Assembly (NCBI GenBank): GCA_963377175.1
Contig: CAUJNA010001598.1
Span: forward strand, 1-64,000
DNA length: 64,000 nucleotides
From: Effrenium voratum
Lineage: Eukaryota > Sar > Dinophyceae > Suessiales > Symbiodiniaceae
Direction of reading: 5' to 3'
Made by a program: the position numbers and the translations under genes. The notes under the pieces are model-generated. The model did not search any database. It was not told where the DNA came from and saw only the letters and a program-made list of their open reading frames with translations. This document shows, one piece after another, positions 9,224 through 17,502 of this stretch (positions are counted from its first letter, which is position 1; every line of letters begins with the position of its first letter).

Positions 9224-9883
9224 ATGATTAATAATAAAAAGTTAATTTATGAAATGAAGCATGGGAAAATTAAACATTATCAACCTTACAAGAAATCAAT
9301 TAAAATAACTAATGTTATGAAACAAACTGACAAAATATTAAATAGTTATAATCCTAATTCTAATTTAACTGATGCACAAGGATTAAGTAAAGCATATGAT
9401 AATGGTAAAGGTTTTTATATTGATGGAAATAAGATGTATGTAGCAGGAACATTCGGAAAAGGAACGTTTGGCGGAGCGGTTAATGACATTCTGGCGGATG
9501 TAGGACTTCCCTTTAAATTTACTAAATATTCACAACGATATAAAGACACATCAACAGCATTGGATGAAAACAATGAAGTTAAACATCGTATAACACATAG
9601 TCTCGGTTCAAGTGTAGGGGCACAAATAACAAAAGATTATCCTGAAAGAGAATTAACTTTAACCACTTATGGAGCGCCGTTTATATCGCGAAGGTCTAAA
9701 ATTACCGATGATTATATTAATTTTAGAAGTATCTTAGACCCTGTCAGTATTGCTGACCGTGGCGCTATAACTGTTTATACTGGTTCATTAAATCCATTTA
9801 CTAACCATGATTACATAACTGGATATGGAGACCAAGGCAAAGATGTTTCAAGAAGTGTTGACCCGGTAACGGAGATAATATAG
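9224..9883 (+). CDS. Lipase-like alpha/beta hydrolase
   Basis: 219 residues. HSLGSSVGA near residue 127 matches the GxSxG nucleophile elbow of class 3 lipases; the following TLTTYGAPF is the usual strand after it. Candidate remaining triad members are the Asp in SILDPVSIAD (about 170) and His in FTNHDYITGY (about 194). No signal peptide. Lipases or phospholipases could act in membrane penetration at entry or in release; the substrate is unknown. It is transcribed divergently from the penton-like gene and lies upstream of the capsid gene, consistent with a virion enzyme (inference). Confidence 0.75.
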   Translation: MINNKKLIYEMKHGKIKHYQPYKKSIKITNVMKQTDKILNSYNPNSNLTDAQGLSKAYDNGKGFYIDGNKMYVAGTFGKGTFGGAVNDILADVGLPFKFTKYSQRYKDTSTALDENNEVKHRITHSLGSSVGAQITKDYPERELTLTTYGAPFISRRSKITDDYINFRSILDPVSIADRGAITVYTGSLNPFTNHDYITGYGDQGKDVSRSVDPVTEII

Positions 9884-9892
9884 TTAAATAAG

Positions 9893-9900
9893 TACTTAAA
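9893..9900 (+). promoter_or_regulatory. TACTTAAA box upstream of the 9924 gene
   Basis: AGTACTTAAATATATAACTA lies 31 bases before the ATG. It shares the TACTTAAA core but lacks the following GAAAT, so it is the weakest of the six copies. Confidence 0.45.
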
Positions 9901-9923
9901 TATATAACTATATAATATTATAT

Positions 9924-10454
9924 ATGAATAATCAGTTAAATGAAAACTTGACAGAAATTGAAACAACACATACACCATTAACAATTGAACAAAGATTAAT
10001 GGATTTATATAGAGATAATAAACGAACATATGTAAAATGCCAATGTGGATGTTATATATTTAGAGGTTTTGAATATTCCAACTGTTATAAGTTTATCTTG
10101 TTTAAAGCAAAAGTCGCAAATAATAAGTTCTTGTTATTAAATGACAACAACAGATGTAATCACACTCAATCAGACATTGACAATATAGTAAAAAGAAAAA
10201 AACATAAATTTATTATCATAATAATATTAATGATACAACATAAGAAATATGACAATGAAACAACGGATGATATGATTAAGAATGAAAATAAAAAGTATAA
10301 GAAAAGTACGTATGAAGAAATTAGAGAATTAGTAATGGAGAAAGAAAAAGGGAATAATCCAGTTGAAGATAAGATTAAGAAAACGAAAATGAAAATATTT
10401 AAAAATAATAATTCTAATCAAAAGGATTACACTAAATTATTTAATTTAGTTTAG
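9924..10454 (+). CDS. Uncharacterised basic protein with cysteine cluster
   Basis: 176 residues. Residues 30-70 contain VKCQCGCYIFRGFEYSNCYK, a possible zinc-binding cluster, followed by NDNNRCNHTQSDIDN. The C-terminal half is very lysine-rich and helical (nucleic-acid-binding character). The upstream box resembles the early-type signal. It lies between the lipase-like and capsid genes. No family recognised. Confidence 0.7.
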   Translation: MNNQLNENLTEIETTHTPLTIEQRLMDLYRDNKRTYVKCQCGCYIFRGFEYSNCYKFILFKAKVANNKFLLLNDNNRCNHTQSDIDNIVKRKKHKFIIIIILMIQHKKYDNETTDDMIKNENKKYKKSTYEEIRELVMEKEKGNNPVEDKIKKTKMKIFKNNNSNQKDYTKLFNLV

Positions 10455-10488
10455 TTTAAATTATTTCTAAATTAAATTATATATAGCA

Positions 10489-11880
10489 ATGGAAACTTTT
10501 AGTGCTGAAGATATTCTAATTGACAACCTCTCATTCAAGTTAAATAAAGGGGCAAGTTATATCAATGAGCGCCGTAGCGTTTCATTCTTCCCGTCCGGTT
10601 CAAATATTTATAAACCTTCGTCTGGAAATCGTGTATTGAAAATCGCATTAAATGCAGAAGATAATAGTTGGTTAGACCCTCAATCGGTAATGGTGTTTTT
10701 CAATGTTTCGAACAAGGAAAATACAAGCAACAAACGGTTACGACCTCTATCTCCTGCTTACTGCTTTTTCAGAAGGGCAAGATTAATTGCTGGTAATCAA
10801 CTTGTTGAAGACATTGACTATTACAATAGAAACCATCACATGATGAGTTGTTTGATGTCAAAAGGAGCAAGGGACAATGAAGACGCGCAAAGTTTTGGAT
10901 ATAGATACGATGACGATTTGGCACAACGTTTTGCTGACCCTACAACTGGCACTATTGGTAAAACTTATAACGCTGAAACACTCCCGGGCTTTACGTCTGA
11001 AATGGTTGTTGGATTTAAACCTATGCTTGGTTTATTTAACCAGTTTAAGTATATTCCATTAAAAGCGTGTCCTCTTGTTTTAGAACTTGAACTTGTCAGT
11101 AATTTCACCGATTGTATTGTTTCACCTGATGTTTCTACTGATTTCCCCGACACTGAGAGCGCGCCTTACACACATCGAAGCACGAGCGGAGAATACGAAC
11201 TTAATAATTGCTTCCTTCAATGTGATGTAGTAAGTTTGGACAATGACCTCCACAATAAATATGTTTCTCATCTTCTCGATGGAAAAGAATTACCTATCAC
11301 ATATAATACTTACATTTGTCAGTCTAATTCAGTTGTTGGTCAAGCAACAATAAACACTACTGTTGTTCGTTCTGTGTCGAAACTCACTGCCACATTTATC
11401 ACCTTCTATAAAGCAGATGCTACAGGAGGAGCAACTGAAGTTCATAAGGAATACAACAGGTTTTACCATCCATCGACAAGAACAACCTTTTCTACTCATG
11501 GAAACTATAACCCTGACAATGACTTAGAATTTCAACTTCAATTAGGTTCAAAATTATTTCCTGAGTATCCTTGTAAAAGCTTAACGCAAGCTTTCTATTA
11601 TTTGCGAAAGGCATTGAATTTACCTTTATTTCATCAACATCATTTATCTATTGAATTTAACCAATATAAAACCGACAAGTTCATCTTTGCTATGAATATG
11701 GAGAAGGTTCCCGATAGTTCATATACTGGAATAAACACGAAAGCCGGGCAACAGCTTCTAATTCGTGTCAAACCTATTGGAAGTATGGACGTAAGCTTTA
11801 TGCCAGATACAATATATATAACGTTAGTATCAGAACAAATATTATCCATACGCGATTCAGGTTGCCAGATTTTGGATTAA
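10489..11880 (+). CDS. MCP: Major capsid protein, double jelly-roll type
   Basis: 463 residues, within the size range of PLV/virophage capsid proteins. The N-terminal half carries VLKIALNAEDNSWLDPQSV and a FFRRARLIAGNQLVEDIDYY strand region. GLFNQFKYIPLKACPLVLEL near residue 187 is the segment most typical of Polinton and PLV capsids. The second half has YELNNCFLQCDVVSLDN and ends EKVPDSSYTGINTKAGQQLL... with a closing SIRDSGCQILD. The last 60 residues align with the partial frame at 63819-64000 in element 2. It starts after TATATAGCA and is followed 9 bases after the stop by a 14-bp hairpin. It should trimerise into the icosahedral shell (family knowledge). Confidence 0.9.
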   Translation: METFSAEDILIDNLSFKLNKGASYINERRSVSFFPSGSNIYKPSSGNRVLKIALNAEDNSWLDPQSVMVFFNVSNKENTSNKRLRPLSPAYCFFRRARLIAGNQLVEDIDYYNRNHHMMSCLMSKGARDNEDAQSFGYRYDDDLAQRFADPTTGTIGKTYNAETLPGFTSEMVVGFKPMLGLFNQFKYIPLKACPLVLELELVSNFTDCIVSPDVSTDFPDTESAPYTHRSTSGEYELNNCFLQCDVVSLDNDLHNKYVSHLLDGKELPITYNTYICQSNSVVGQATINTTVVRSVSKLTATFITFYKADATGGATEVHKEYNRFYHPSTRTTFSTHGNYNPDNDLEFQLQLGSKLFPEYPCKSLTQAFYYLRKALNLPLFHQHHLSIEFNQYKTDKFIFAMNMEKVPDSSYTGINTKAGQQLLIRVKPIGSMDVSFMPDTIYITLVSEQILSIRDSGCQILD

Positions 11881-11889
11881 AAATAAGTA

Positions 11890-11928
11890 AAAATGATAAT
11901 ATTAAAAATAAATAAATATTATCATTTT
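11890..11928. terminator. 3' hairpin after the capsid gene
   Basis: Perfect 14-bp stem AAAATGATAATATT / AATATTATCATTTT with an 11-base loop, starting 9 bases after the capsid stop codon. It is one of nine such stems at gene ends in the two viral elements. Confidence 0.65.
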
Positions 11929-11944
11929 CTACTATTAATATATA

Positions 11945-13591
11945 ATGCCTTCAATAAATTTAACAAACTTTGAAAATGTTGTAGCACACACAATTAGCGA
12001 AATCAATTCTACAAGCGGAGTAACAAACATTAGAAACATATATGCTAATCAATCAGATATAATTGATTTACTCAACAATAAAGCAGACCAAGTAGATACT
12101 TACACAAAAGCACAGATTGACGCTAATTTTTATGATATAAATCAATCATACAATAAGACGGAAGTTAATGTATTATCAAATAATATTAGTTCAAACACAT
12201 TTTTAATAGATAATCTAACAATAACTTCACATACAAATTTTAATAATATTTCATCAAATACAAATTTAATAAGTAATTTAAATTCTACTATGTCAACTAA
12301 TTTTAATAACATTAGTTCTAATTCTAACTTAACTAATACAAATATTAAAAATATTTCATCTAATACACATTTAATAAATAATTTGAATTCTACTATAACA
12401 TCTAATTTTAATAATATTTCTTCTACTACAAATTTAATAAATAATTTGAATTCTACTATAACAAGTAATTTTAATAGCATTAGTTCTAATACTAATTTAA
12501 TAACAGGATTAAATAGTACAGTAAATTCAAATATTACTGCAATTTTAGATTTACAGAATGGTGGTTCATTTAATGAAGCAGATTACTATAATAAAATAAC
12601 AACTAATAATTTATTATCAGAAAAGTTAGATACATCAGTATTAAATAATACATTAATACATAATATAACAACTACTGCAACTTTCAAAATAGCAGAATTT
12701 GGAAATTATAATAATTTCTTTGAAATGTATAATAATTATTTTGATAGTTATGTTTATGGAAGTTTGACTGGTTCAACAATGTTTTTAAATCAACGTGGTT
12801 TTGGTGATGTAGAAATTAATAATTCTTCAACTTTTCAAAATGATAAAATAATATTAAATCATAATACTACAATATTAAGTAATTTACAAGTATCAGGTTT
12901 ATTTTCTTGTTCATCTATTTTAGATATAACTGGTTCTGATGCTCGTTATGTTTTACAAAGTGATGGATTAAGTGGATTAATTACAGGTAATACAAACACA
13001 ATTAATTCAATAATTACTAGCAATAATTCGCAGGATACATCATTAGGACAAAAGTTGGATAAAATAAATACTAATGTTCAATCGGTAGCAGGTGCTATTA
13101 ATTTTAGTGATAATACAACTTTACACAGTAATTTAAATATGCTTACTACTGATTCTATAATATGTAATAAGTTTAGTACTACACCTTCGCCTAATTTAGG
13201 ATTGCAAATGACTTTTCAAATGTTTAATAGAGAGTTCAATATTAATAGAGATGGCAGAATGTGGATGAGTAGCGCAGGAGGTCAATGGGAAACTCAAATA
13301 GGAGATGCTAATGTTGGACGTGTGTGGGTTAAGGATAGATTCGGTTTAGGTGCTGTTGGTGTTAACGGTTATGTATTAAACTGTGCCGGAAAATCGAGAT
13401 TTACTGATGCAGTTGATTTTATAGGAACTGACAAGGCAGTAAATCTTAACAATGGTTCATATTTGAATTTTAATAATAATGGTTCAATACGAAGATATAC
13501 TCCCGATGCTATAGAAGGTTTATATATGTCTCATGATGATTTGTTGCCATTAGTGTTGGCGATGTTAGTAATGCTTCTAATCAATATATGA
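11945..13591 (+). CDS. Fibre protein, N-terminal part (Asn/Ser repeat shaft)
   Basis: 548 codons. The first 80 residues are followed by at least six imperfect repeats of 20-21 residues of the kind SSNTNLI.NLNSTMSTNFNNI (about residues 80-190): a trimeric beta-helix or coiled shaft pattern seen in viral and phage fibres. The last 12 residues (after DDLLP) look wrong, whereas the -1 frame across 13545-13590 reads directly into the next ORF. So this and 13588-14742 are most likely one fibre gene of about 930 codons broken by a one-base loss near 13541-13553. No slippery heptamer is evident. Attachment to host cells is inferred. Confidence 0.75.
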   Translation: MPSINLTNFENVVAHTISEINSTSGVTNIRNIYANQSDIIDLLNNKADQVDTYTKAQIDANFYDINQSYNKTEVNVLSNNISSNTFLIDNLTITSHTNFNNISSNTNLISNLNSTMSTNFNNISSNSNLTNTNIKNISSNTHLINNLNSTITSNFNNISSTTNLINNLNSTITSNFNSISSNTNLITGLNSTVNSNITAILDLQNGGSFNEADYYNKITTNNLLSEKLDTSVLNNTLIHNITTTATFKIAEFGNYNNFFEMYNNYFDSYVYGSLTGSTMFLNQRGFGDVEINNSSTFQNDKIILNHNTTILSNLQVSGLFSCSSILDITGSDARYVLQSDGLSGLITGNTNTINSIITSNNSQDTSLGQKLDKINTNVQSVAGAINFSDNTTLHSNLNMLTTDSIICNKFSTTPSPNLGLQMTFQMFNREFNINRDGRMWMSSAGGQWETQIGDANVGRVWVKDRFGLGAVGVNGYVLNCAGKSRFTDAVDFIGTDKAVNLNNGSYLNFNNNGSIRRYTPDAIEGLYMSHDDLLPLVLAMLVMLLINI

Positions 13592-14742
13592 TGTGTGATG
13601 GATTAGTTAATAAAACTATTTTTAGTAAACCTATAGATGTGTTAGGTAATATTTATACAAATGCTTCTGTTAATTGTGATAATGTTAATATTGATACCGA
13701 TGGTAAATTAACAATTGATACAAATTGTGAATTATATAGATATGTTAGTGCTTTTTCATCTTTTGATATGAGGAATACTGATGTTAATTCTTCAATTAGA
13801 TTTATTATTGGAGACCCTGCTGTTCAATCTAACATAGTTGGAGCAGTTAATATTTCTACAGGATGGACTTTTAACACTGCTACTGCTGATCTTATGGGCA
13901 ATTTATTTGCAGACGATGTTTATGTTAAAACTAATGGAGCATTAAGAAGCAATCATATAGCGCCTAATGGCGGGACGCTAGTTACTACCGATACTAACTT
14001 AGCAGTTCAAAATGCATATTTAGCAACTAATACAATACAATCTTTTGATTTAACAACAGTTTCATTTTTAAATGATATTTCCATGACTACTGGAACAGAC
14101 TTAAAGCTTGGTACGAGTGAAATATCAACTTATTATGATGGAACTAATTTATCTACAATTGATGTAATATTCAGAACATCAAACACAGCTTCTAGAATTG
14201 CTGATAGCTCAAGTACTCCATCAGTTTTATTATCTATTGATAAAACATTTGGGACAACAATAAATACTGAAAGTTTTACAAATAATGCTCCATCAACTTT
14301 TAATGAAAATGTAACAGTTGCAGGAACGAAAAAAATGTTATGTAATTTAATTGAACCATCAACAGGAACTAATATAGATTTAACAGCAACAACAGTAACC
14401 ATAAATGGAACGTTTGTTGATTCATCTGACTCAAGATTGAAATATGATATAGACAATGTCAAATCTAATTGTATGAATATTATTAAGAAATTTAAACCGA
14501 AGAAGTTTAAGAGGCACGATAGAAATGATAACGGTAAAACTCATATAGGATATATAGCAGATGAAGTATTAAAAGCAATTCCTAAAGAATTTGAAAATGT
14601 TGTTAGTCAAGATAGAGAGTATTTAGGATTAAATTATTTAGTCTTACCAGTGTTAGTTCATAAGGCAGTATTAGAATTAAATGATAAAGTAGATAAACTT
14701 GAAAAAGAAATTAAGAAATTGAAAAAATCAACAGATTTTTAG
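13588..14742 (+). CDS. Fibre protein, C-terminal part with S74 intramolecular chaperone
   Basis: 384 residues from the first ATG, overlapping the previous ORF by ATGA. The first 270 residues continue the beta-rich fibre. From about residue 280, DSSDSRLKYDIDNVK and IGYIADEV are hallmarks of the peptidase S74/chaperone-of-endosialidase domain: Ser in SDSRLK and the following Lys are the expected auto-cleavage dyad. A C-terminal coiled coil (VDKLEKEIKKLKK) would hold the trimer. In phages and giant viruses this domain folds trimeric fibres and is then released. Separation from the N-terminal half is best explained by a frameshift. Confidence 0.82.
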   Translation: MMCDGLVNKTIFSKPIDVLGNIYTNASVNCDNVNIDTDGKLTIDTNCELYRYVSAFSSFDMRNTDVNSSIRFIIGDPAVQSNIVGAVNISTGWTFNTATADLMGNLFADDVYVKTNGALRSNHIAPNGGTLVTTDTNLAVQNAYLATNTIQSFDLTTVSFLNDISMTTGTDLKLGTSEISTYYDGTNLSTIDVIFRTSNTASRIADSSSTPSVLLSIDKTFGTTINTESFTNNAPSTFNENVTVAGTKKMLCNLIEPSTGTNIDLTATTVTINGTFVDSSDSRLKYDIDNVKSNCMNIIKKFKPKKFKRHDRNDNGKTHIGYIADEVLKAIPKEFENVVSQDREYLGLNYLVLPVLVHKAVLELNDKVDKLEKEIKKLKKSTDF

Positions 14743-14749
14743 AATTTTC

Positions 14750-14776
14750 CTTATTTCAATCTAAGATTAAAATAAG
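14750..14776. terminator. 3' hairpin after the fibre gene
   Basis: Stem CTTATTTCAAT / ATTAAAATAAG (one mismatch), loop CTAAG, beginning 8 bases after the fibre stop. Confidence 0.5.
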
Positions 14777-14813
14777 CAAAATGTCAAAAGAAAAATCTAA
14801 ATACTAATATATA

Positions 14814-15026
14814 ATGGGTAATTCAAATAGTAATGTTGAAACTTCAAGTATTGATAAAATCAATGATATTGATGTAGAACAATTAGATTTAAATAATATT
14901 GATAAATTACAGTTGAACGCAATTAAGCAAATGAGTGAAAGATTAGAAAAACTGGAGACAATGAAATGTGACAAATTAATATATAAATTACCAGCGTTGA
15001 ATTTGTGTAGTTATAGTTTGTTCTGA
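14814..15026 (+). CDS. Small N-myristoylatable protein, conserved C-terminus
   Basis: 70 residues. MGNSNSNV is a good N-myristoylation signal (Gly2, Ser/Asn at 5-6). The middle is a leucine-spaced helix (DLNNIDKLQLNAIKQMSERL). The last residues LPALNLCSYSLF are nearly identical to the C-terminus of the 75-residue protein at 61266-61493 in element 2, which also begins MGSS. Between them the sequences are much less alike, so both ends are under constraint. It lies convergent to the ATPase/zinc-finger pair in both elements. Likely a membrane-anchored virion or assembly protein (inference). It starts in AATATATAATGG, the structural-gene start context. Confidence 0.78.
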   Translation: MGNSNSNVETSSIDKINDIDVEQLDLNNIDKLQLNAIKQMSERLEKLETMKCDKLIYKLPALNLCSYSLF

Positions 15027-15064
15027 ATTAATAACATTAAGCCTTTGGCTTAATGCTATTAATT
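15026..15064. terminator. Strong 3' hairpin between convergent genes
   Basis: 18-bp stem AATTAATAACATTAAGCC / GGCTTAATGCTATTAATT with one mismatch and a TTT loop, beginning at the last base of the myristoylatable protein's stop codon. Confidence 0.7.
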
Positions 15065-15185
15065 GCAAAGATAAAAATAAAAATCATTAATAATACTTTG
15101 TTCACCATCATTGATGACTTTAATAGTTAACATAATATATTTGAATATTTATTTTATTTTAAATGATTTTTCAAATCTAACATAT

Positions 15186-15500
15186 TTAGTTATTTTTTAA
15201 ATCATCTGGCACTCTTGTTGAACCACCATCACTATAATTATCACTATCACTATCAGTATCATTTTCTATACGAATATGTTCTTCTAATTCTTTCCTCATT
15301 TTTTCTGCTTCCTTAAAAGTAATATGACAATCACTTTCAATATGGTTAACAGCATCCTTCATTAAAAAAGTTTCACCACATTCACACTTTACTACTTGTT
15401 GCAGTCGTTGCTTCCGGTATTCTTGAATTTGTTTTGGTATATCGTCGCCGAAAAACCTTACTGGTTCTTCATATATTCTTTCTTGAAACATTTTTAACAT
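15186..15500 (-). CDS. Small zinc-finger protein downstream of the ATPase gene
   Basis: 104 residues. VKCECGETFLMKDAVNHIES followed by DCH (residues about 36-60) is a C2HC/C2H2-type single finger; the C-terminus is acidic and Ser/Asp-rich (SDSDSDNYSDGG). It begins 19 bases after the ATPase stop on the same strand; a finger-bearing small gene occupies the same position in element 2 (61003-61236), although overall identity is low. Possibly a packaging or DNA-binding accessory. Confidence 0.72.
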   Translation of the reverse strand: MLKMFQERIYEEPVRFFGDDIPKQIQEYRKQRLQQVVKCECGETFLMKDAVNHIESDCHITFKEAEKMRKELEEHIRIENDTDSDSDNYSDGGSTRVPDDLKNN

Positions 15501-15519
15501 TCTATAATATATAATAGAT

Positions 15520-16275
15520 TTATTTTATTTTAAAAGCTTTCTCAAATCTAACATAAAACATATTATTAACATCTTTGGAATTCATATTGACATAAAAGAA
15601 GGAGTAGGGCTTATCATCTACTGCTTTATGATACATATTTAACAGTTGCTCTTTATCAACGATGGCCGAGTTTTCCTCAATGAATGACATTAACTCTGAC
15701 ACATTCTTTAACTTGAAGATATACAACGAACTAGAATTCAACCTAATGATTGGAGCTAGGACACGATATTTTTGAACGCTTAAACAAAAACTAATGGCGT
15801 CGTGTCTGCCTCTCGTTGCCAGTCCATGTAATAACTTACTATATCTAACAAATCTAGGGTCGTCTGCAAAATCATCAACAATGATTAAAATTGAATGTAG
15901 TTTCTTCATCTTCTGTTCTTTCATATAATGAATTATCTTTCTTTGTGTGTTAATTATTTCTTCCAGTTCTTCAGGTTGGTAGGTGTCATAATATAACTTT
16001 TCTTTTTCATCATCAACCTTCATATTATCTTTTTGATATTTCTTGACTTCAACGAAGGTAGGGTCATTATGAACCGACGGACTAAAAATGAATATACGGG
16101 CGAAGCAGTCCCTATAAACATTTAGGATAAGGTTTTGAATTAAAACTGTTTTGCCACCCGTTGATGAAGCAACAACAATTGAGCGAAAAGGTAGTTTTGG
16201 TACATGTTCATATTTAGATTGTTTGAAATCGTAATCAGTTATATTTATTGGTTTTATTATTGGAACGTTTGTCAT
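15520..16275 (-). CDS. Packaging ATPase, A32/FtsK-HerA type
   Basis: 251 residues. Walker A is VVASSTGGKTVL (about residues 33-44), Walker B LIIVDDFADD (about 126-135), followed by a LLHGLATRGRH sensor/arginine region. FIFSPSVHNDPTF and the C-terminal MYHKAVDDKPYSFFYVNM are shared with the element 2 copy at 60217-60981, which aligns over its whole length. In PLVs, Polintons and giant viruses this ATPase drives genome translocation into the capsid. It is in a minus-strand pair with the 104-residue zinc-finger gene and starts at an AT-rich signal. Confidence 0.88.
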   Translation of the reverse strand: MTNVPIIKPINITDYDFKQSKYEHVPKLPFRSIVVASSTGGKTVLIQNLILNVYRDCFARIFIFSPSVHNDPTFVEVKKYQKDNMKVDDEKEKLYYDTYQPEELEEIINTQRKIIHYMKEQKMKKLHSILIIVDDFADDPRFVRYSKLLHGLATRGRHDAISFCLSVQKYRVLAPIIRLNSSSLYIFKLKNVSELMSFIEENSAIVDKEQLLNMYHKAVDDKPYSFFYVNMNSKDVNNMFYVRFEKAFKIK

Positions 16276-16321
16276 AATTGATATTAAAGATATATAGAAA
16301 ATTATATTTAAAAATTAACTT

Positions 16322-16520
16322 GTAATTATTATTGAATGGAACATCTTTTTTATGATATGCTGGTAGTGAATATCATAAAAACGGAACAGGTTTCCATTGC
16401 TTCAATCAGTAAGCATTGAAGCTAATTAGTTTGAATTAGTTTGAACCTCGCTTGCGTTGTCCAGTGCAATGAAAACTCCAAGTGCTGTGCCCCCATCAAT
16501 ATTCTATTATGCATGAAATA
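16322..16520. other. Structured intergenic region between divergent genes
   Basis: About 280 bases separate the ATPase gene (minus) from the next plus-strand gene, unusually long here and richer in G/C. It holds several inverted repeats: TTTTTATGATAT / ATATCATAAAAA around 16350-16382, GCTTCAAT / ATTGAAGC around 16400-16423, and a longer pairing of GGTTTCCATTGC with GCAATGAAAACTCC. No frame or tRNA is supported. It could be a bidirectional control region, an origin or a structured RNA. Confidence 0.4.
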
Positions 16521-16555
16521 ATAAGATTAAATAATTATTTCATCTTATTATTTAT

Positions 16556-16744
16556 ATGAATAGGAGTTATTCAGATTATATTGATATAATAAATGAAGTA
16601 CAACATATAGAAGATGTTGTTATAACCGATAATAGATTTAAAAGAGTATGCTATTTTGTTTTAGAATTAATTAAGTTTGTGATACAATATATTAAAAATA
16701 TAAATATTAATATAGATGGGAAGGAAAAAAATCAAAAAGAATAA
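16556..16744 (+). CDS. Small conserved protein, homologous to element 2 gene 59970-60164
   Basis: 62 residues. MNRSYSDYIDII.EV and VVITDNR.K..CYFVLE.IKF.IQYI are nearly identical in element 2. The hydrophobic CYFVLELIKFVIQYI could be an amphipathic or membrane helix; the tail is Lys/Asn-rich. Its last 29 bases overlap the next gene, an overlap also kept in element 2. Conservation is higher than for most of the proteome, so the gene is real; function unknown. Confidence 0.75.
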   Translation: MNRSYSDYIDIINEVQHIEDVVITDNRFKRVCYFVLELIKFVIQYIKNININIDGKEKNQKE

Positions 16745-17072
16745 GACAGAACCAGCTGTATCTTCAATAGATGAAGAAATTGTTAAAGAAGCATCAGTTA
16801 TTGAGTTTGCTTGTCCTATGTGTAAAAAGATGTTAGAAATGAAAAATGAATTAGAAATACAAAAGAAAGGAAATTGTAAATGCAGTTGTATACCAGTTGG
16901 TTTTAAAATAAGTAAAACAGATAAAAAAATGAACATTGATAAAACTAAAGACGGCATCAACTTAGAAACAGATGCACATAATATTTCTATCAAATTTGGA
17001 AATGAAGCTACACACTCGGAAAATGGCGATAACGAAACACAAGAAACTATTAAACAAATGATGAAAAATTAG
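16716..17072 (+). CDS. Small zinc-ribbon protein conserved in both viral elements
   Basis: 118 residues. Basic start MGRKKIKKNKTE, then FACPMCKKMLEMKNELE..KKGNCKCSC, a compact CxxC...CxCxC zinc-binding ribbon, then MNIDKTKDGINLETDAHNI and an acidic end with ETQETIKQMMK. The element 2 copy (59633-59998) is highly similar throughout. It overlaps the previous gene out of frame. The Gly2 start is followed by Arg/Lys, so myristoylation is unlikely. Possibly a transcription or DNA-binding factor. Confidence 0.78.
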   Translation: MGRKKIKKNKTEPAVSSIDEEIVKEASVIEFACPMCKKMLEMKNELEIQKKGNCKCSCIPVGFKISKTDKKMNIDKTKDGINLETDAHNISIKFGNEATHSENGDNETQETIKQMMKN

Positions 17073-17153
17073 CATTCAAGGAGTAGATTTAACACCACTT
17101 CAAACGCATAAATAAATATAAAAATATTTATATAAATATTTATATATATAGAA

Positions 17154-17477
17154 ATGTCAGAAAATGGTGATTCTACAATTAACGATTTAATGAAAAAGAT
17201 TATAATTATTAGTAAGAATATTAAAACATTAACTGAACTTATTAAGAATATCGATGAAAAAATAAACCAACCTAAAAGCAATAACGAAGACGATAAAGAG
17301 AAGATGAATAAAATCTTTGAAAAGAAACAAATAGGACGTCCTGCAGGTTCGTTTGAAGATAAACAAAAGCAATATATGGATATGTTAAATAAGAACAAAA
17401 TTAAAAGCCCGAAGCAAGAAACTATTGAATTTTATAAACTGTTTAAGAACGAAGAAGGAAAATATGAAACAATATAA
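17154..17477 (+). CDS. Small coiled-coil protein with conserved C-terminal motif
   Basis: 107 residues. N-terminal helical heptads (INDLMKKIIIISKNIKTLTELI), then an Asn/Lys-rich linker, GRPAGSFEDKQKQYMDMLNK and a C-terminus IKSPKQETIEFYKLFKNEEG. The C-terminal pattern YxxxLNxxxIKxPKxxTxxFYxxxxxExxGxY recurs in the 90-residue protein at 58763-59035 of element 2, which also starts with a coiled coil, so they are homologues. Oligomeric DNA-binding or regulatory role possible. Confidence 0.7.
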   Translation: MSENGDSTINDLMKKIIIISKNIKTLTELIKNIDEKINQPKSNNEDDKEKMNKIFEKKQIGRPAGSFEDKQKQYMDMLNKNKIKSPKQETIEFYKLFKNEEGKYETI

Positions 17478-17502
17478 TAAATATCTAAATCATTATAATA
17501 AT

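Noticed and set aside
13541..13560. Programmed -1 frameshift in the fibre gene
   Set aside because: No X XXY YYZ heptamer or downstream stem is evident, so a simple indel is the better reading.
16380..16480. Possible tRNA in the structured intergenic region
   Set aside because: No seven-base acceptor stem or proper T-arm could be placed; only unrelated inverted repeats remain.
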